Assembly: GCA_010405405.1 (NCBI GenBank)
Contig: MU004238.1
Location: forward strand, 882,374 to 946,373
Reading direction: 5' to 3'
Source: Microthyrium microscopicum
Taxonomy: Eukaryota > Ascomycota > Dothideomycetes > Microthyriales > Microthyriaceae
Length of the DNA stretch: 64,000 bases
The notes beneath the pieces were generated by a model that worked only from the letters and a program-made list of their open reading frames with translations, searched no databases and was not told the DNA's origin. Shown here one piece after another: positions 23,310 to 34,171 of the stretch. A program made the translations under genes and the position numbers. The stretch's first letter is position 1. The number at the start of each line of letters is the position of its first letter.

Positions 23310-24552
23310 CTAGCTCGTAAGATCAAGAACAACACGACCCTGAAGCTTCCCATCATTCATATCCTGGAAAATCTGCGTCAAATTCTCCATCTTGTCCGAC
23401 TTGACATGCATCTTCACCACCCCTCTCGCCGCAAAATTCAACGTCTCAATCGCATCCTTCCTCGTCCCCACCGAACTCCCCACAACCGTCAACTCCTTCC
23501 CAATCAACAGCTGTGGACTCGCACTCGCAATCCCCACCAACCCACCCTCTGGAATTCCCACCGCCACCACCCGTCCACCGAACCGTAACATTGGCAACGC
23601 ACTCGTATACGCCGCATTCACTGCCGCCACAACTATCACTGCGTGCGCGCCCTCTCCTGTAAGTTTCTGGACTTCGGCGGGCGTGTCGACGGGCGCGTCC
23701 CGGCTGCCGAAGGAGAGGAAGTGTTCTGCGCCAGAGTCGAGGACTAGTTGGCGCTTGGATTCAGAGTCGATGCCGATTACACGCATGGCGAAGGCTTTGG
23801 AGGCGAGTTGCACGGCCATGTGGCCTAGTCCGCCGCCGGCGCCGATTATGACTACCCAGTCGCCGGATTGGGCGCCGGATTTGCGGAGGGCGGCGTAGAC
23901 GGTTACGCCGGCGCAGAGGAACTGTGTATGTTAACATATGTATGAATAGAGGAAACATGGAGGGCTTACGGGCGCGGCTTCAATGTCACTGACACCATCA
24001 GGGATAGGAGTCACGTAGTTGGCGGGTGCGAGGGCGTACTGTTGGAATGTTCCTGGTGTGTAGTAGCCGGAGATTTCGACGCCTTTGCATTGAGCGTCGC
24101 GGCCCGCGAGACAGGGTCCTAAAGAATAATCAGTGACACCTTTTGAGCCTGACGTGATATTGACATACCGCAATTGAGGCAGGCTTTGGAGACCCATTTG
24201 ATTCCTACGCGATCGCCGACTTTGACGCCAACTGACTCTGTTCCTGGACCGAGTTTGACAATTTTGCCTACTCCTTCGTGTCCACCGACTTGACCAGGCT
24301 GTGTTGGTGCTGGGAGAGCAGCCCATGTATTGGTCATAACACCCAAATCCGAGTGACAGACACCAGATGCCGTCCTGCCATAACTATTAGAGTGTGTCAT
24401 ATATCAAATCGATATTGAGCGTACAAGTTGATGAGAACTTGGCCATGGCCTGGCTCCGGCATATCAAGCTCCACAACCTTGGTTGAAATCTTGCCGGGCT
24501 CATCGTAGACGGCGGCTTTGTATTTCTTTGGGATTTCGGGTTCGGTAGACAT
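23310..24552 (-). CDS. zinc-dependent alcohol dehydrogenase (propanol-preferring/ADH1 type)
   Basis: Four exons: 24552-24425, 24383-24169, 24118-23970, 23921-23310; 367 residues. It is a medium-chain dehydrogenase interconverting alcohols and aldehydes with NAD(H). Catalytic-zinc residues appear in GVCHSDL (Cys) and GGHEGVGKIV (His-Glu). Structural-zinc cysteines are split over an exon junction (ACLNC|GPC, then RDAQC). The cofactor fold follows (VVIIGAGGGLGHMAVQLA) with IGIDSESKRQ, where Asp ends the second strand, favouring NAD over NADP. GIPEGG and KMHVKSDKMENL match ADH1-type enzymes. The last exon is notably GC-rich in third positions. Cytosolic, as no targeting sequence is visible. Substrate is not determinable from sequence. 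Confidence 0.93.
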
Positions 24553-26229
24553 ATTTGTTGTGTTCGTTGTATTTCAATGATACTTGGAGCGGGGGAGGGT
24601 CGTGCTGCTGAGGCTGTTAGCTTGTTGATCGCGACTGTAATTAACACTGCTGGTACAGACGATCTGTATCGCAAGGATGGAGCTTGCAGTACGTTGTGTT
24701 TTCTTGCCTTCGAGTGCTTTAGGAAGTATATCGTGGTGCAGTGACGTATGGATATCACAGCTACATGTGCAATTACAGGACGATGGAGGGCATGTGTTCC
24801 GCAACGATGACCCGTACTTTCCAGACATGAACAAAAGGAGCATACTTACAGGCAGGTACCACTCGTTTTGGTATTCAAACTCTCAGCAATACAAGTTGTA
24901 AAAAATGTTTACGGGTGAGATTCTAGACTACAGGTACAGCTCTAGGCAGTAGCGGAGCTCCCTGGCTCTTTTAAGAAATCGACCCCATCTTACACTCTAA
25001 CCACGGGCTATAGACTACCCGAGCTTCTGATATACTTTCAAAGCTTCGTTACTGGGCCTATTGTGAAGTGGTGCATATTCCAGTTCTGTAGAAGGATCCA
25101 TTGCCTCGGTCAAAGCGGAGCTGAGAGCTTAAAAGGGAACCATTGACCGACTTCCCCGCGTTGAGAATTCCACATTCGGGTCAATCGTACCTAGAATAAG
25201 ACCTAGAACTAGATCTTATGAGTGGCAGAGCTAAAGGAGGGCCATGCGGGTGCGGAGAACAAAAAATCTGGGGAAGTTTGTATAACGGAAATGCTGGGAG
25301 TTTTGTTGTCGTTGATTGCATCGTGGACTCTGTCTTTTGAACTCGTTTTGAATCCAGCTGACCCGGAAAGGAAACATATTTCTCGCAGATACGTGAGAAA
25401 GCCCATGGAAATCTGTGTGTCAAGAATAAAGGACTTCGATAGCATTTCTGCAGTGGCTCACAAAATGAATTAGTTGACTACAGGTATCGACTTCACGGGC
25501 AACCGGACGTCGATGCAGCTTCTAGACCAGGAGACATAACCAATGGCAGCGTTGAACATTTAGCATTGGCCTGTGCCTGAGAGATACTGTACAAAACTTT
25601 CAGGCCTTCTCTTTGCAGATTGTGTTGACCTTTGGAAAACAGTTGGGTTGTGAGAAATATTGGGCAGAAATAGAGGAGACTTGGTGCTTTAAAAAGTCCA
25701 GGCAACACCAATGCTTAGACAGGCTAACCTTGCTTTTTGCTGCGGATAATCTGGTATTAGGCCTGCAACACAACATTGGATTGACACAGTGCATTGAAAC
25801 TGAAGGATGGAGTGAGCTGCATGAGAATGACAAGCAGCAAGACGTTCCTCATCTTACAGCTTTCAGGAGAGAAGCCGAGAGGTTGAAGGTGGCACCAGAA
25901 CGGGAGCTTATGGGATTTCGTGCATGACGTTGAGCTGTGGCCTGGAGGAATAAATATATCACGTCCTGCCCGCTATCAGTCGATTAGTCGGTGATGCTTT
26001 GATATTTGCTGGCCAGTGTTTGCCTGTTTGAATTTTCAACTGTATGCATACAGTGCGGCATAAGGTGGATATATACTGGTTTATCGTTTGTTTTACTCTA
26101 GCTAGAAAGAGTATTTGACAGGTGTTTGACAAGGAAGAATTAGGATGTGCCATGAAGAACTGCTGATGCTAGCAAGGACTATTATAATTCAGCATCCAAG
26201 CACCTAAGCAATGAACATCAGCAGCTCCT
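24553..26229. other. intergenic, promoter of alcohol dehydrogenase, grading into the AT-rich block
   Basis: No gene is supported. Short frames, including one of 104 codons at 25613-25927, have no recognisable family, intron or codon pattern. Composition is normal until about 26230, where it drops abruptly to very AT-rich. Confidence 0.4.
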
Positions 26230-26899
26230 CTACCTCTAGTTATGTTATATAAATTTATTAGAGGCTTACCTCCAATTATTTATCATTTTGTCCTTACCTC
26301 TTAATATCGCCTAATATCATATATAGATATTAAGAATAAAAGTATTATAGAAAGTAAAATCTAACGAGATTAAGTATAGTTTAAGTTACGAATTATATAA
26401 TTTAATATTAAACTAGCTATTTATTATCTAGCACGCCTTAATTAATAATATTATATTTAGAATATTAACTTCTTAACTTTACTTACTAACTCTACTCTAC
26501 TATATAATAATTTAATAATAGCTACGTATATTTATTCTAACTATAAAATTCTACGTAATATAACCTCCTTTTAAAATACTAATACTATCGCTCTAGATTT
26601 TAATACCTATTTTAAATATTATTAATATAGATAAAGTTAACTTAGTAAAGCTACTATAACTAATACTACTATTATTACTAAGTAGTAGTATACTAAATAT
26701 TATTCTAAGTACGTAATCTACTTCTTTAAAGCAAAGATTAGTAATAGAATTATTAAATAATATACTTAATGTTAAAAACTTTTAAATCTACTAGAATATA
26801 TCGTAATAGATATATAAATATTATATTTACTACTTCTACTAAATCTTTCTCCCGTTAACTAATAACGTCTACTACTTTATAAGTATATTAATAATATTA

Positions 26900-29800
26900 C
26901 CTATAATTATTTTTACGATACTAAGATTATTTAACAATTCTAGCAAAAAACTTAATAGTATTAAGGATTAAAGTATACTTATAATAATAATAACAATAAA
27001 GAACTTCCTCCTACTCCTTAACTAACTAATATTATTAACTAATTTAACGCAAAAAATCCTCTACTACTATTCTTCTACCCTTTAATATTATAAAGCATTC
27101 CTCTAAATAATAACTCTTCTAGACTATAAAACCTATAGCTATTATGTCTCTCTACTTTTACTACGTTATAGACTAAAAAAGCTAGTATTAAAATCTTTCT
27201 ATTTATATAATATAATATTAAGGATCTAGATTAGCTTAATAAACCTACGCTAAGTACTAAAGATTAAGAGATTATAGATAAATTTTATACTATATTAGTA
27301 GTAAAAGAGATAATATTATATAATTAGTATAATAAGTAATAGTTTAATATAAGTCTTAAATTAGTTAGTAGTAATAACGTCTATTAAATATATTATAATA
27401 ATAAATATAATATTAAGAAATAGTTAGAAAGAAATAGAATAAACGTTAAGAATATACTAGCGCATTTACTAAAATTAATATAGGTTAAGAAAATATTAAT
27501 TTTACTATTATATATATATATTTCCTTATATTAAATTTAAGGATAGTAATATAACTATAATAGCTATATTATAATATTCTAACGCTAGGTAGCTTTACTA
27601 TACTATAAGTTACTATTACTACTAAAATAGTTAAACATTATAGTATTAAAGCCTATAAATACTAATAGAGATTATTAGTTATAGCATTAATTTATAAAGC
27701 AATATACTATTAGACAAGTTACTATTCTAGAGTAGTTATTATAGCTTAAGAATAATAACACTTACTTTAAGAATATTATTATTAATAACGATACTCTTAA
27801 CTAACTACTAGAGGATAGAGATATTATAGCGTAGTTTAATACTAAGATTATTAAGCTAACTATTAATAATCTAGCGCCTAATAAAGGTTCTAAAACTATA
27901 TAGACTATATAAGATATTACTAATATTAATTTATTTAGAGATAACGTTTAGCCCTTAACGTATAGTATTATTCTAGATCTAGGATTAAATATTATTAGTA
28001 TTAAAGTAATAGCTAAAGATTTTAGGGTATAACCTAATAATATTTTTTTAATAGTTCTTCCTATTAGTACTATATCTATTAATAAGTTTAGTAGCTATTA
28101 GACATTAGCTAAAGCTTTTCCTATATTATATCTATATAGTATTAGTAATTATAATATTAGGCGTAATTAAAATATAATATATAGTAAGTATACTAAATAT
28201 TTAATATAATATAAGGATAGTTATTTTACTTAATATCTAAGATAGCGCTATATAGTCTTTAATACTTATATATAGCATAAGATTTAAGGTTCTAGCACTT
28301 ATTTTATTAATTACTAACTATTATCTAATATTATATTAGAATCTATCTACAAAGCATTAGCTAACCCTAATAATAATATTATATAATAGCTAATTACTAA
28401 GTTAGTTTAATATTCTTATTACGTACTTAGTAGTCGTCTCTTTTAGAATAAGAAACGATAAAAAGTTATTATAATAATTTAGTAGTTAGGCTATCTAACG
28501 TTATTTTTAATATAGTCTACTATAGACTTATATTAGCATAAACTAGCTTATTATATACTAAATTATAATTAGTAGCTTATAGCTAATAATAAAGGTTATA
28601 CCTATATTACTTACTATAATTTAACTAATAATCTCTATATTACTATATAGTTTTTTAATAGACGTTATATATTATTTAAAGATATTATATTAACTAGCAA
28701 ATTTAGTATTATTAATTCCTAGAAACGTATAGAATATTAAGCAAGAAGTAGTAATTACTATTACAAATTTATATAGTATAATATTAAAGGACTAGATATA
28801 AAAGCTACTAATAGTATATATCTTAAGCCTCTTAATAATATTATATAGTTCTTATAGGCCTAAAAATATTTACTAGAAGCTATTAACCCTATTCTAGGTA
28901 CTAATAAATAGGTTCTTAATAGTAATATTAGTACTTTATAGATAAGTACTAAGGAATAGTAAAATACTATTTAATAACTAAATAGTACTATCAATTAGGT
29001 ACTTACATATAGATATAGTATCTATTATTAACAAATTATTAAAGCTAATCCTACTAGACTAAAGTAATATTAATTCTACTACCTTTACTATATTAATCTT
29101 TTACCTAAAGATTAAAATACTAATATACCTACTAATATTCCTAAATCTAATATTCCTATATTTTAATTTATAGCGCGTCTTAACTACGACTAGAACAAGT
29201 TATATCCTATCTTTAAATATAACTATAATAATACTAACCTTATACTATTTAACTAGTTAGCTATTATATTATAGTTAGCTAATTATAACATATTGCTAAT
29301 AATAAGTAAAGCTACTACTACTAATTATATTACTAAATATAGCATTAAAGCTAAGAAGTAGTCTAAGACCTATAAAGATATACTATTAAAATATTTAAAG
29401 CATATATTAGATTAAGGGTAAGTTAGAATATTAGTTTCTAAAATAATAATAACATTAGTATTAAAACATAATTAGACTACTTCTAAAGTTATATATCTTC
29501 TACTTTAAATACTATTAGCATAATTAACGCGTAGTATATTAGTTATTAACTATTAATCTAAAAACGATTAATTAGCTAACTTTTTTAATTAACGTTAGGC
29601 TAATAGTAGAAAAGATAGAATATTAGAAGGGAAAAGTATACTTATAAAGTATAAAGAGCGTAGAAAAGAAATAGAGAATATAATATTCTTTAATTTTCTT
29701 TTATATTATAATACTACTAGTCTATATTACTAGCGTAAAGGTTTAATAAAAGCTTATATTTTATAGTATTAGCCTCTTTATAATAAGGATATACTATTAT

Positions 29801-31560
29801 AATTTAAAGACTACTACTATATTAAAGCATAGTTATATTATCCCTTTTATAAAACTAAAGACACTAAGAGCAAATTTAATACTTAGGAATAAAAATATAA
29901 GGATTATATTACTAGACGCTATAACTATAAGTATAACTTTTTTTATATTATTAAAATAAAGCTAGATTTTAATAATAATAAGTTAGAAGATAATAGCATT
30001 AATCTAGTTAATAAGAGAACTATACCTAATTAGGCTAATATAGTAGCATAGTACCCTAATAGTGCTATAGATAGCATAGAAGATAATTAAAGTAAGCTAA
30101 GTACTTAAGATATTAATAACATTAAATAAGAAGATTATATCTATAAGTTGCTATTCTATAGAATATTAAATAAAGTATACTAGGATTAATAGAAAGAATT
30201 ATATCTACTTTAGTAAAGTAGCTAGGAAATATTACAATCTATTACTAATACGCTAAATGTTAAATAACGAGAAGTCTATAATTATATAACTAGCTACTAT
30301 TAACATAGGTTTAAGACAAGTTTTATAGATACTAAGCATTTACTATTATATATTAACGATTTTACTAGTACTAGCAAATTATATCTTATTAATATCTTAT
30401 TATTTTACTTGCGTACTATTATATCTAAGTTTAATAAATTAAATCTATTAGTTAAATATATGCCTATTAGAGTAGTAGCATATAATATTAATAGTAAAAC
30501 TATTTATAACCTATTTACTATTTAACCTTAGTTATTAATTAATAATCCTCTATAGAGTAGTAGGCTTACTATATTATAAAATGACTTATAGTCTATTAAG
30601 TATATTANNNNNNNNNNNNNNNNNNNNNNNNNNNNNNNNNNNNNNNNNNNNNNNNNNNNNNNNNNNNNNNNNNNNNNNNNNNNNNNNNNNNNNNNNNNNN
30701 NNNNNNNNNNNNNNNNNNNNNNNNNNNNNNNNNNNNNNNNNNNNNNNNNNNNNNNNNNNNNNNNNNNNNNNNNNNNNNNNNNNNNNNNNNNNNNNNNNNN
30801 NNNNNNNNNNNNNNNNNNNNNNNNNNNNNNNNNNNNNNNNNNNNNNNNNNNNNNNNNNNNNNNNNNNNNNNNNNNNNNNNNNNNNNNNNNNNNNNNNNNN
30901 NNTTACTATATATTATAAAGCTAGTAATAGTTATTAAAGCTATTAATACTCCTCTAACTACTAAGAAGGTATTTATAAATATTATAAAGATCTACTAGTT
31001 TATTTCTATCTCTCTTAGATATTAAGTAATATTAATAACTAATATCTAGACTAATTATAGTTTAGTTAATAGTGTTATAGAAATAGTCTTTAATATCTAG
31101 TAGCTTATAAGAACTACTAACCTTTAATATACCTAACCTTCTATTATTATAGTTACCTTTAATTAGTATAATATTAATTTACTAGTTTATACTATAGTAA
31201 GTAATAAGAAATATATTCTAATCTTCTTTATTATATAGTAATTTAATTTTAAAAGTAGAAACTACTATTATACTTAGTTTCTTTTAATATTAGCGTATAC
31301 TATTATAATTTATAAGTCTTAAAGAATTATAGTTAATAAAGTAGTATTAGATATATTTATAAAGGATTTTATATAGAGCTTAATATATATAGTAGTATTA
31401 AGAGTTAAGAGCTTTAATAGCTTAATATTTGCTAAACTATTTAACTATAAGTAGTAGGATAGCAAAAAAGATCTTATTAAAAGTATATAATAGTAGCTTT
31501 ATAACTTTAATATGCGCTAGAAATAGCTACTATTAAAATTTAAAGATAGGAATATACCTT
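26900..31560 (+). pseudogene. Helitron Rep-Hel replicase/helicase, inactivated
   Basis: Identifiable stretches in order: a KELPPTPQ-like segment (about 27000); DLHWHDL-type N-domain (about 28540); NNPHI...FFNRR and a degraded ARGSSHYH-type Rep motif (about 28630-28780); LANYNI...YITKY (about 29270-29340); KKQSKTYKDI (about 29360); a KQREVYNYIT...HL linker (about 30260); helicase Walker A remnant (about 30355) and VAYNINSKTIYNLF (about 30475); then after the gap VNGVIGTVFNIQQLI (about 31060), ILAYTIIIYKSQ (about 31290) and YIAVSRVKSFNSL (about 31390). Glycines, alanines and glutamines are widely replaced as expected from G-to-A and C-to-T change, with dozens of stops. It is a DNA transposon gene and is dead. 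Confidence 0.78.
30608..30902. other. assembly gap (295 N)
   Basis: A run of 295 Ns inside the helicase part of the ruined Helitron. The surrounding very AT-rich sequence probably caused the gap. Its true length may differ. Confidence 0.99.
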
Positions 31561-33490
31561 TATAGCTATCTCTACTACTACCTCTATCTCTACCTCTATC
31601 GCCTTTATTGCTAGTAAGTTACTATTTACTACTTTTACTAATATTACCTTTATTATCCTAAGGTAGCTATATTATAATTACTAATAATAAAGATAAGTTA
31701 CTTCTTTCTATACGTTATAACTCTAATAATAGTAAGGCTAAAGAGAAAGAATAGGAGAAAAATCTAATAGCGTTAAATAAAGATACTATATTTAATAATA
31801 ACCTATAGTCCTCTCTCTATATATAATCTAATATTTAAGTTAGATCTACCTCTTCTACTATTAGATTAGGCGCTTCTACCTTAATATTATACCTCTACCT
31901 CTTTCTTTCTAGGTAACTTCTATAGCTTCTTAAATTTAATATTACCTCTAAATCTTATAATATATAATATTATCTTTCTTAGTATTAAATATTTACTTTA
32001 CTATTATTGCTTATTTACTTCTCTCTTTTTAATACTTTCTTCTTAACTTTAACTAATACTTTTATATCCTTACTTTCTAATACTACTATTCTATATTTAA
32101 TACTTACTTAATGCTTACTATTAAGTTATTTAATAAACATCCTTACTTAATAATAGTCTTAATTTAATATTCTTTATAGAAATCTATTTAATCTATATTA
32201 AATCTTACTTTATAATAGGCATTAATCCTATTTAGAGTTATTAATAATCTAATACTCTTAATTAATTTAATACTCTTAATAGTACTCTTAATAATATTTT
32301 AATACTTTATTATTAAACTATAGGGTATAAAGTATTTTAAATTCCTTTAATTTTAGACTTCTTTTTCTTTCCTCTAGCTTAATATCTTTTACTATTATAT
32401 AAGTATAATATTATTACTTAACGTTACGTATTTACTAACTATTACTATAGAACTATGCTACTTAGATTTAAAAATAACGTTAAAATACAATCTTTTACCT
32501 TCTCTCTTATCTTTATTATTAAAGCTATAAGTAGCAATATAAAAGAACCTTCTCTTCTTATTATACTAGTAATACTTAATATTAATAAGAAGTATATTCT
32601 ATATAATTAAACTACGCCTAGTAGTAGCTCTACTAAAAAAAAGCTAAAAAAATCTTTAATATCTATAGTAATATTTACGCCTATTAACTAGTCGTTGCCT
32701 TTAAAAGTTAACGCTTATTACTCCTATATTAGTAATAATATACCTACCTTAGCTAACGTTATACTAGCTATAAGTTATAGTATACTAATATATATTATAT
32801 ACGCTTTACGTCTAGTAAAGTATTATAATAACTAAGGTTATTAAAAGAAGGATTTATACTTTACGTTCCTAAATATTAAGTATCTTTATATAGATAGTAT
32901 ATATAAGTCTTTACTATTATATTATTTCTCTTATTAAAGTAAAGTTTATAAGTACTTTAAGATATAAAGAGATAGCATTTAGAATAATCCTAAGGTATTT
33001 AGAATACTAAAAGACTTCTTTAAATATTATAATCTTAATTTAAAGGAGAAGACTTATAGCACTATATTAGAGCGCTTAGAATAATATTAAGACGTAGCTA
33101 TAAAGAATATTATTAGGAAGAAGAAGAATAGTACTAGTATTACTACTACTACTAATAATTTTAGTAGTTATTTATTATAAATACTAATTAATACTAGTAA
33201 TAAACCCTTAGTACTATTTAGCTAAGTAAAGGTTCTATTTACGTATCTTAATTACGCTAAAGCTTTAATTTATAATACTTATATTTAATATATAAGTAAT
33301 ATTACTAATTTATAACGTTATTCTTCTAACGTCTTATATTAGATTATAAGTTAGAGTATAGATATTTCTTAATAGATCTTAAATAGTAATATTAACTAAT
33401 ATAATATTACTTCTATTAGTATTAAAAACTATATTCTTCTATATTATAATATCTAATATTTAACATTATGTCTTACATTTAAATAATATT
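31560..33490. other. RIP-ruined sequence 3' of the Helitron helicase, content unknown
   Basis: Same AT-rich composition as the Helitron. On the plus strand a protein-like trace can be followed (for example NNPKVFRILKDFFKYYNL near 33000), followed by a Lys-rich and a Ser/Thr-rich part. No family recognised. It may be a second Helitron gene, captured host sequence or another element. Confidence 0.35.
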
Positions 33491-34171
33491 ATAGCGGCTG
33501 CTAGCTAATTAAGTTATAAAGAGCAAGCCTCTTCTCCTAGGGTTACACGGCCTACGTAGACCATGACGTCGCCTTATATTCTTTTTCGGTAACATAACGC
33601 TGTTATGGGCTAGATCTGTAACGCACGTGGACGTCAGGAACGCGGCCCGCCAATTACTCACAGCGACGGCGTGGCGCTAGGAGTATTTTTTTAGCCCTGG
33701 CGTGGGTTGGCGCACGTTGCGGGTTGCAGGCAAGGCTTACAGGTCTTGCTCCTCGTTCCTTCTCTCTTCTCGACGCTGTGGCAGGTGCGATTGCCCAACC
33801 AACTGGGTTGCGGTTGCTGCCTTTGGCTGCTCCTGCTCATCGTTCTTACCCCGTCTCATCATTCACACTGGGTGGCCACTTCCCATCTGAAACTTCTCAC
33901 ATCCAACTACACTTGCAATATCTTCCACTACTGTATCAAACTTTTTGACCAACTCCACAAACAATTCTTCATTTTGCGCCCAACTCTCCCCTCAGCCTTA
34001 TCGCACCGGGCATGCGTCTGCTATCTGCCCCATTTACAATCTGACCGCCTACCCTACTGCCAGCTCCAGCCTTGTACCCACGACACTGAAATCCATACCT
34101 TACTCTTATATTCTGTCGTCACCACTCTATCACCAGACGCCCTTCACCTAGTTTCTATTCTCCAGGCCGCC
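33491..34171 (+). promoter_or_regulatory. promoter and pyrimidine-rich leader of the DUF7514 gene
   Basis: Composition returns to normal after the Helitron. From about 33870 the plus strand is C+T rich, as in fungal leaders. An open frame extends upstream of the chosen start through this region without protein-like character. The transposon edge lies only about 680 bp from the start codon. Confidence 0.5.

Larger units (their letters stand above)
26230..33490 (+). mobile_element. RIP-ruined Helitron (rolling-circle DNA transposon)
   Basis: Composition shifts sharply to very AT-rich at about 26230 and back at about 33490, with TA-rich codons and TAA/TAG where glutamine or tryptophan would be expected, the mark of C-to-T mutation by RIP. 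Read on the plus strand, remnants follow the order of a fungal Helitron Rep-Hel protein: zinc-finger-like leader, Helitron N-domain, rolling-circle Rep region, then PIF1-type helicase. An N gap interrupts the helicase. Exact 5'-TC and 3'-CTRR ends were not fixed, so the borders are compositional. The last 1.9 kb is not explained by Rep-Hel. Confidence 0.8.

Noticed and set aside
25613-25927. 104-codon plus-strand frame near the Helitron edge
   Set aside because: No recognisable domain, and it lies in an intergenic stretch with no other coding sign.
27900-28700. First taken as a copia-type element from a weak aspartate motif and an LYWHKLAH-like segment
   Set aside because: The same segment fits the Helitron DLHWHDL N-domain block, and downstream traces match Helitron Rep and PIF1 helicase in the right order. 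No retroelement is supported here.
29160-29440. Possible separate gene in the AT-rich block
   Set aside because: It reads as the conserved YITKY...KQSKTYKDI part of the Helitron protein.
30581-30937. 118-codon frame spanning the N gap
   Set aside because: Most of it is N; it is not a gene.
33707-34171. Upstream extension of the DUF7514 frame (155 codons)
   Set aside because: It runs through the pyrimidine-rich leader, lacks protein-like character, and the ATG at 34172 has a good context and begins the recognisable product.
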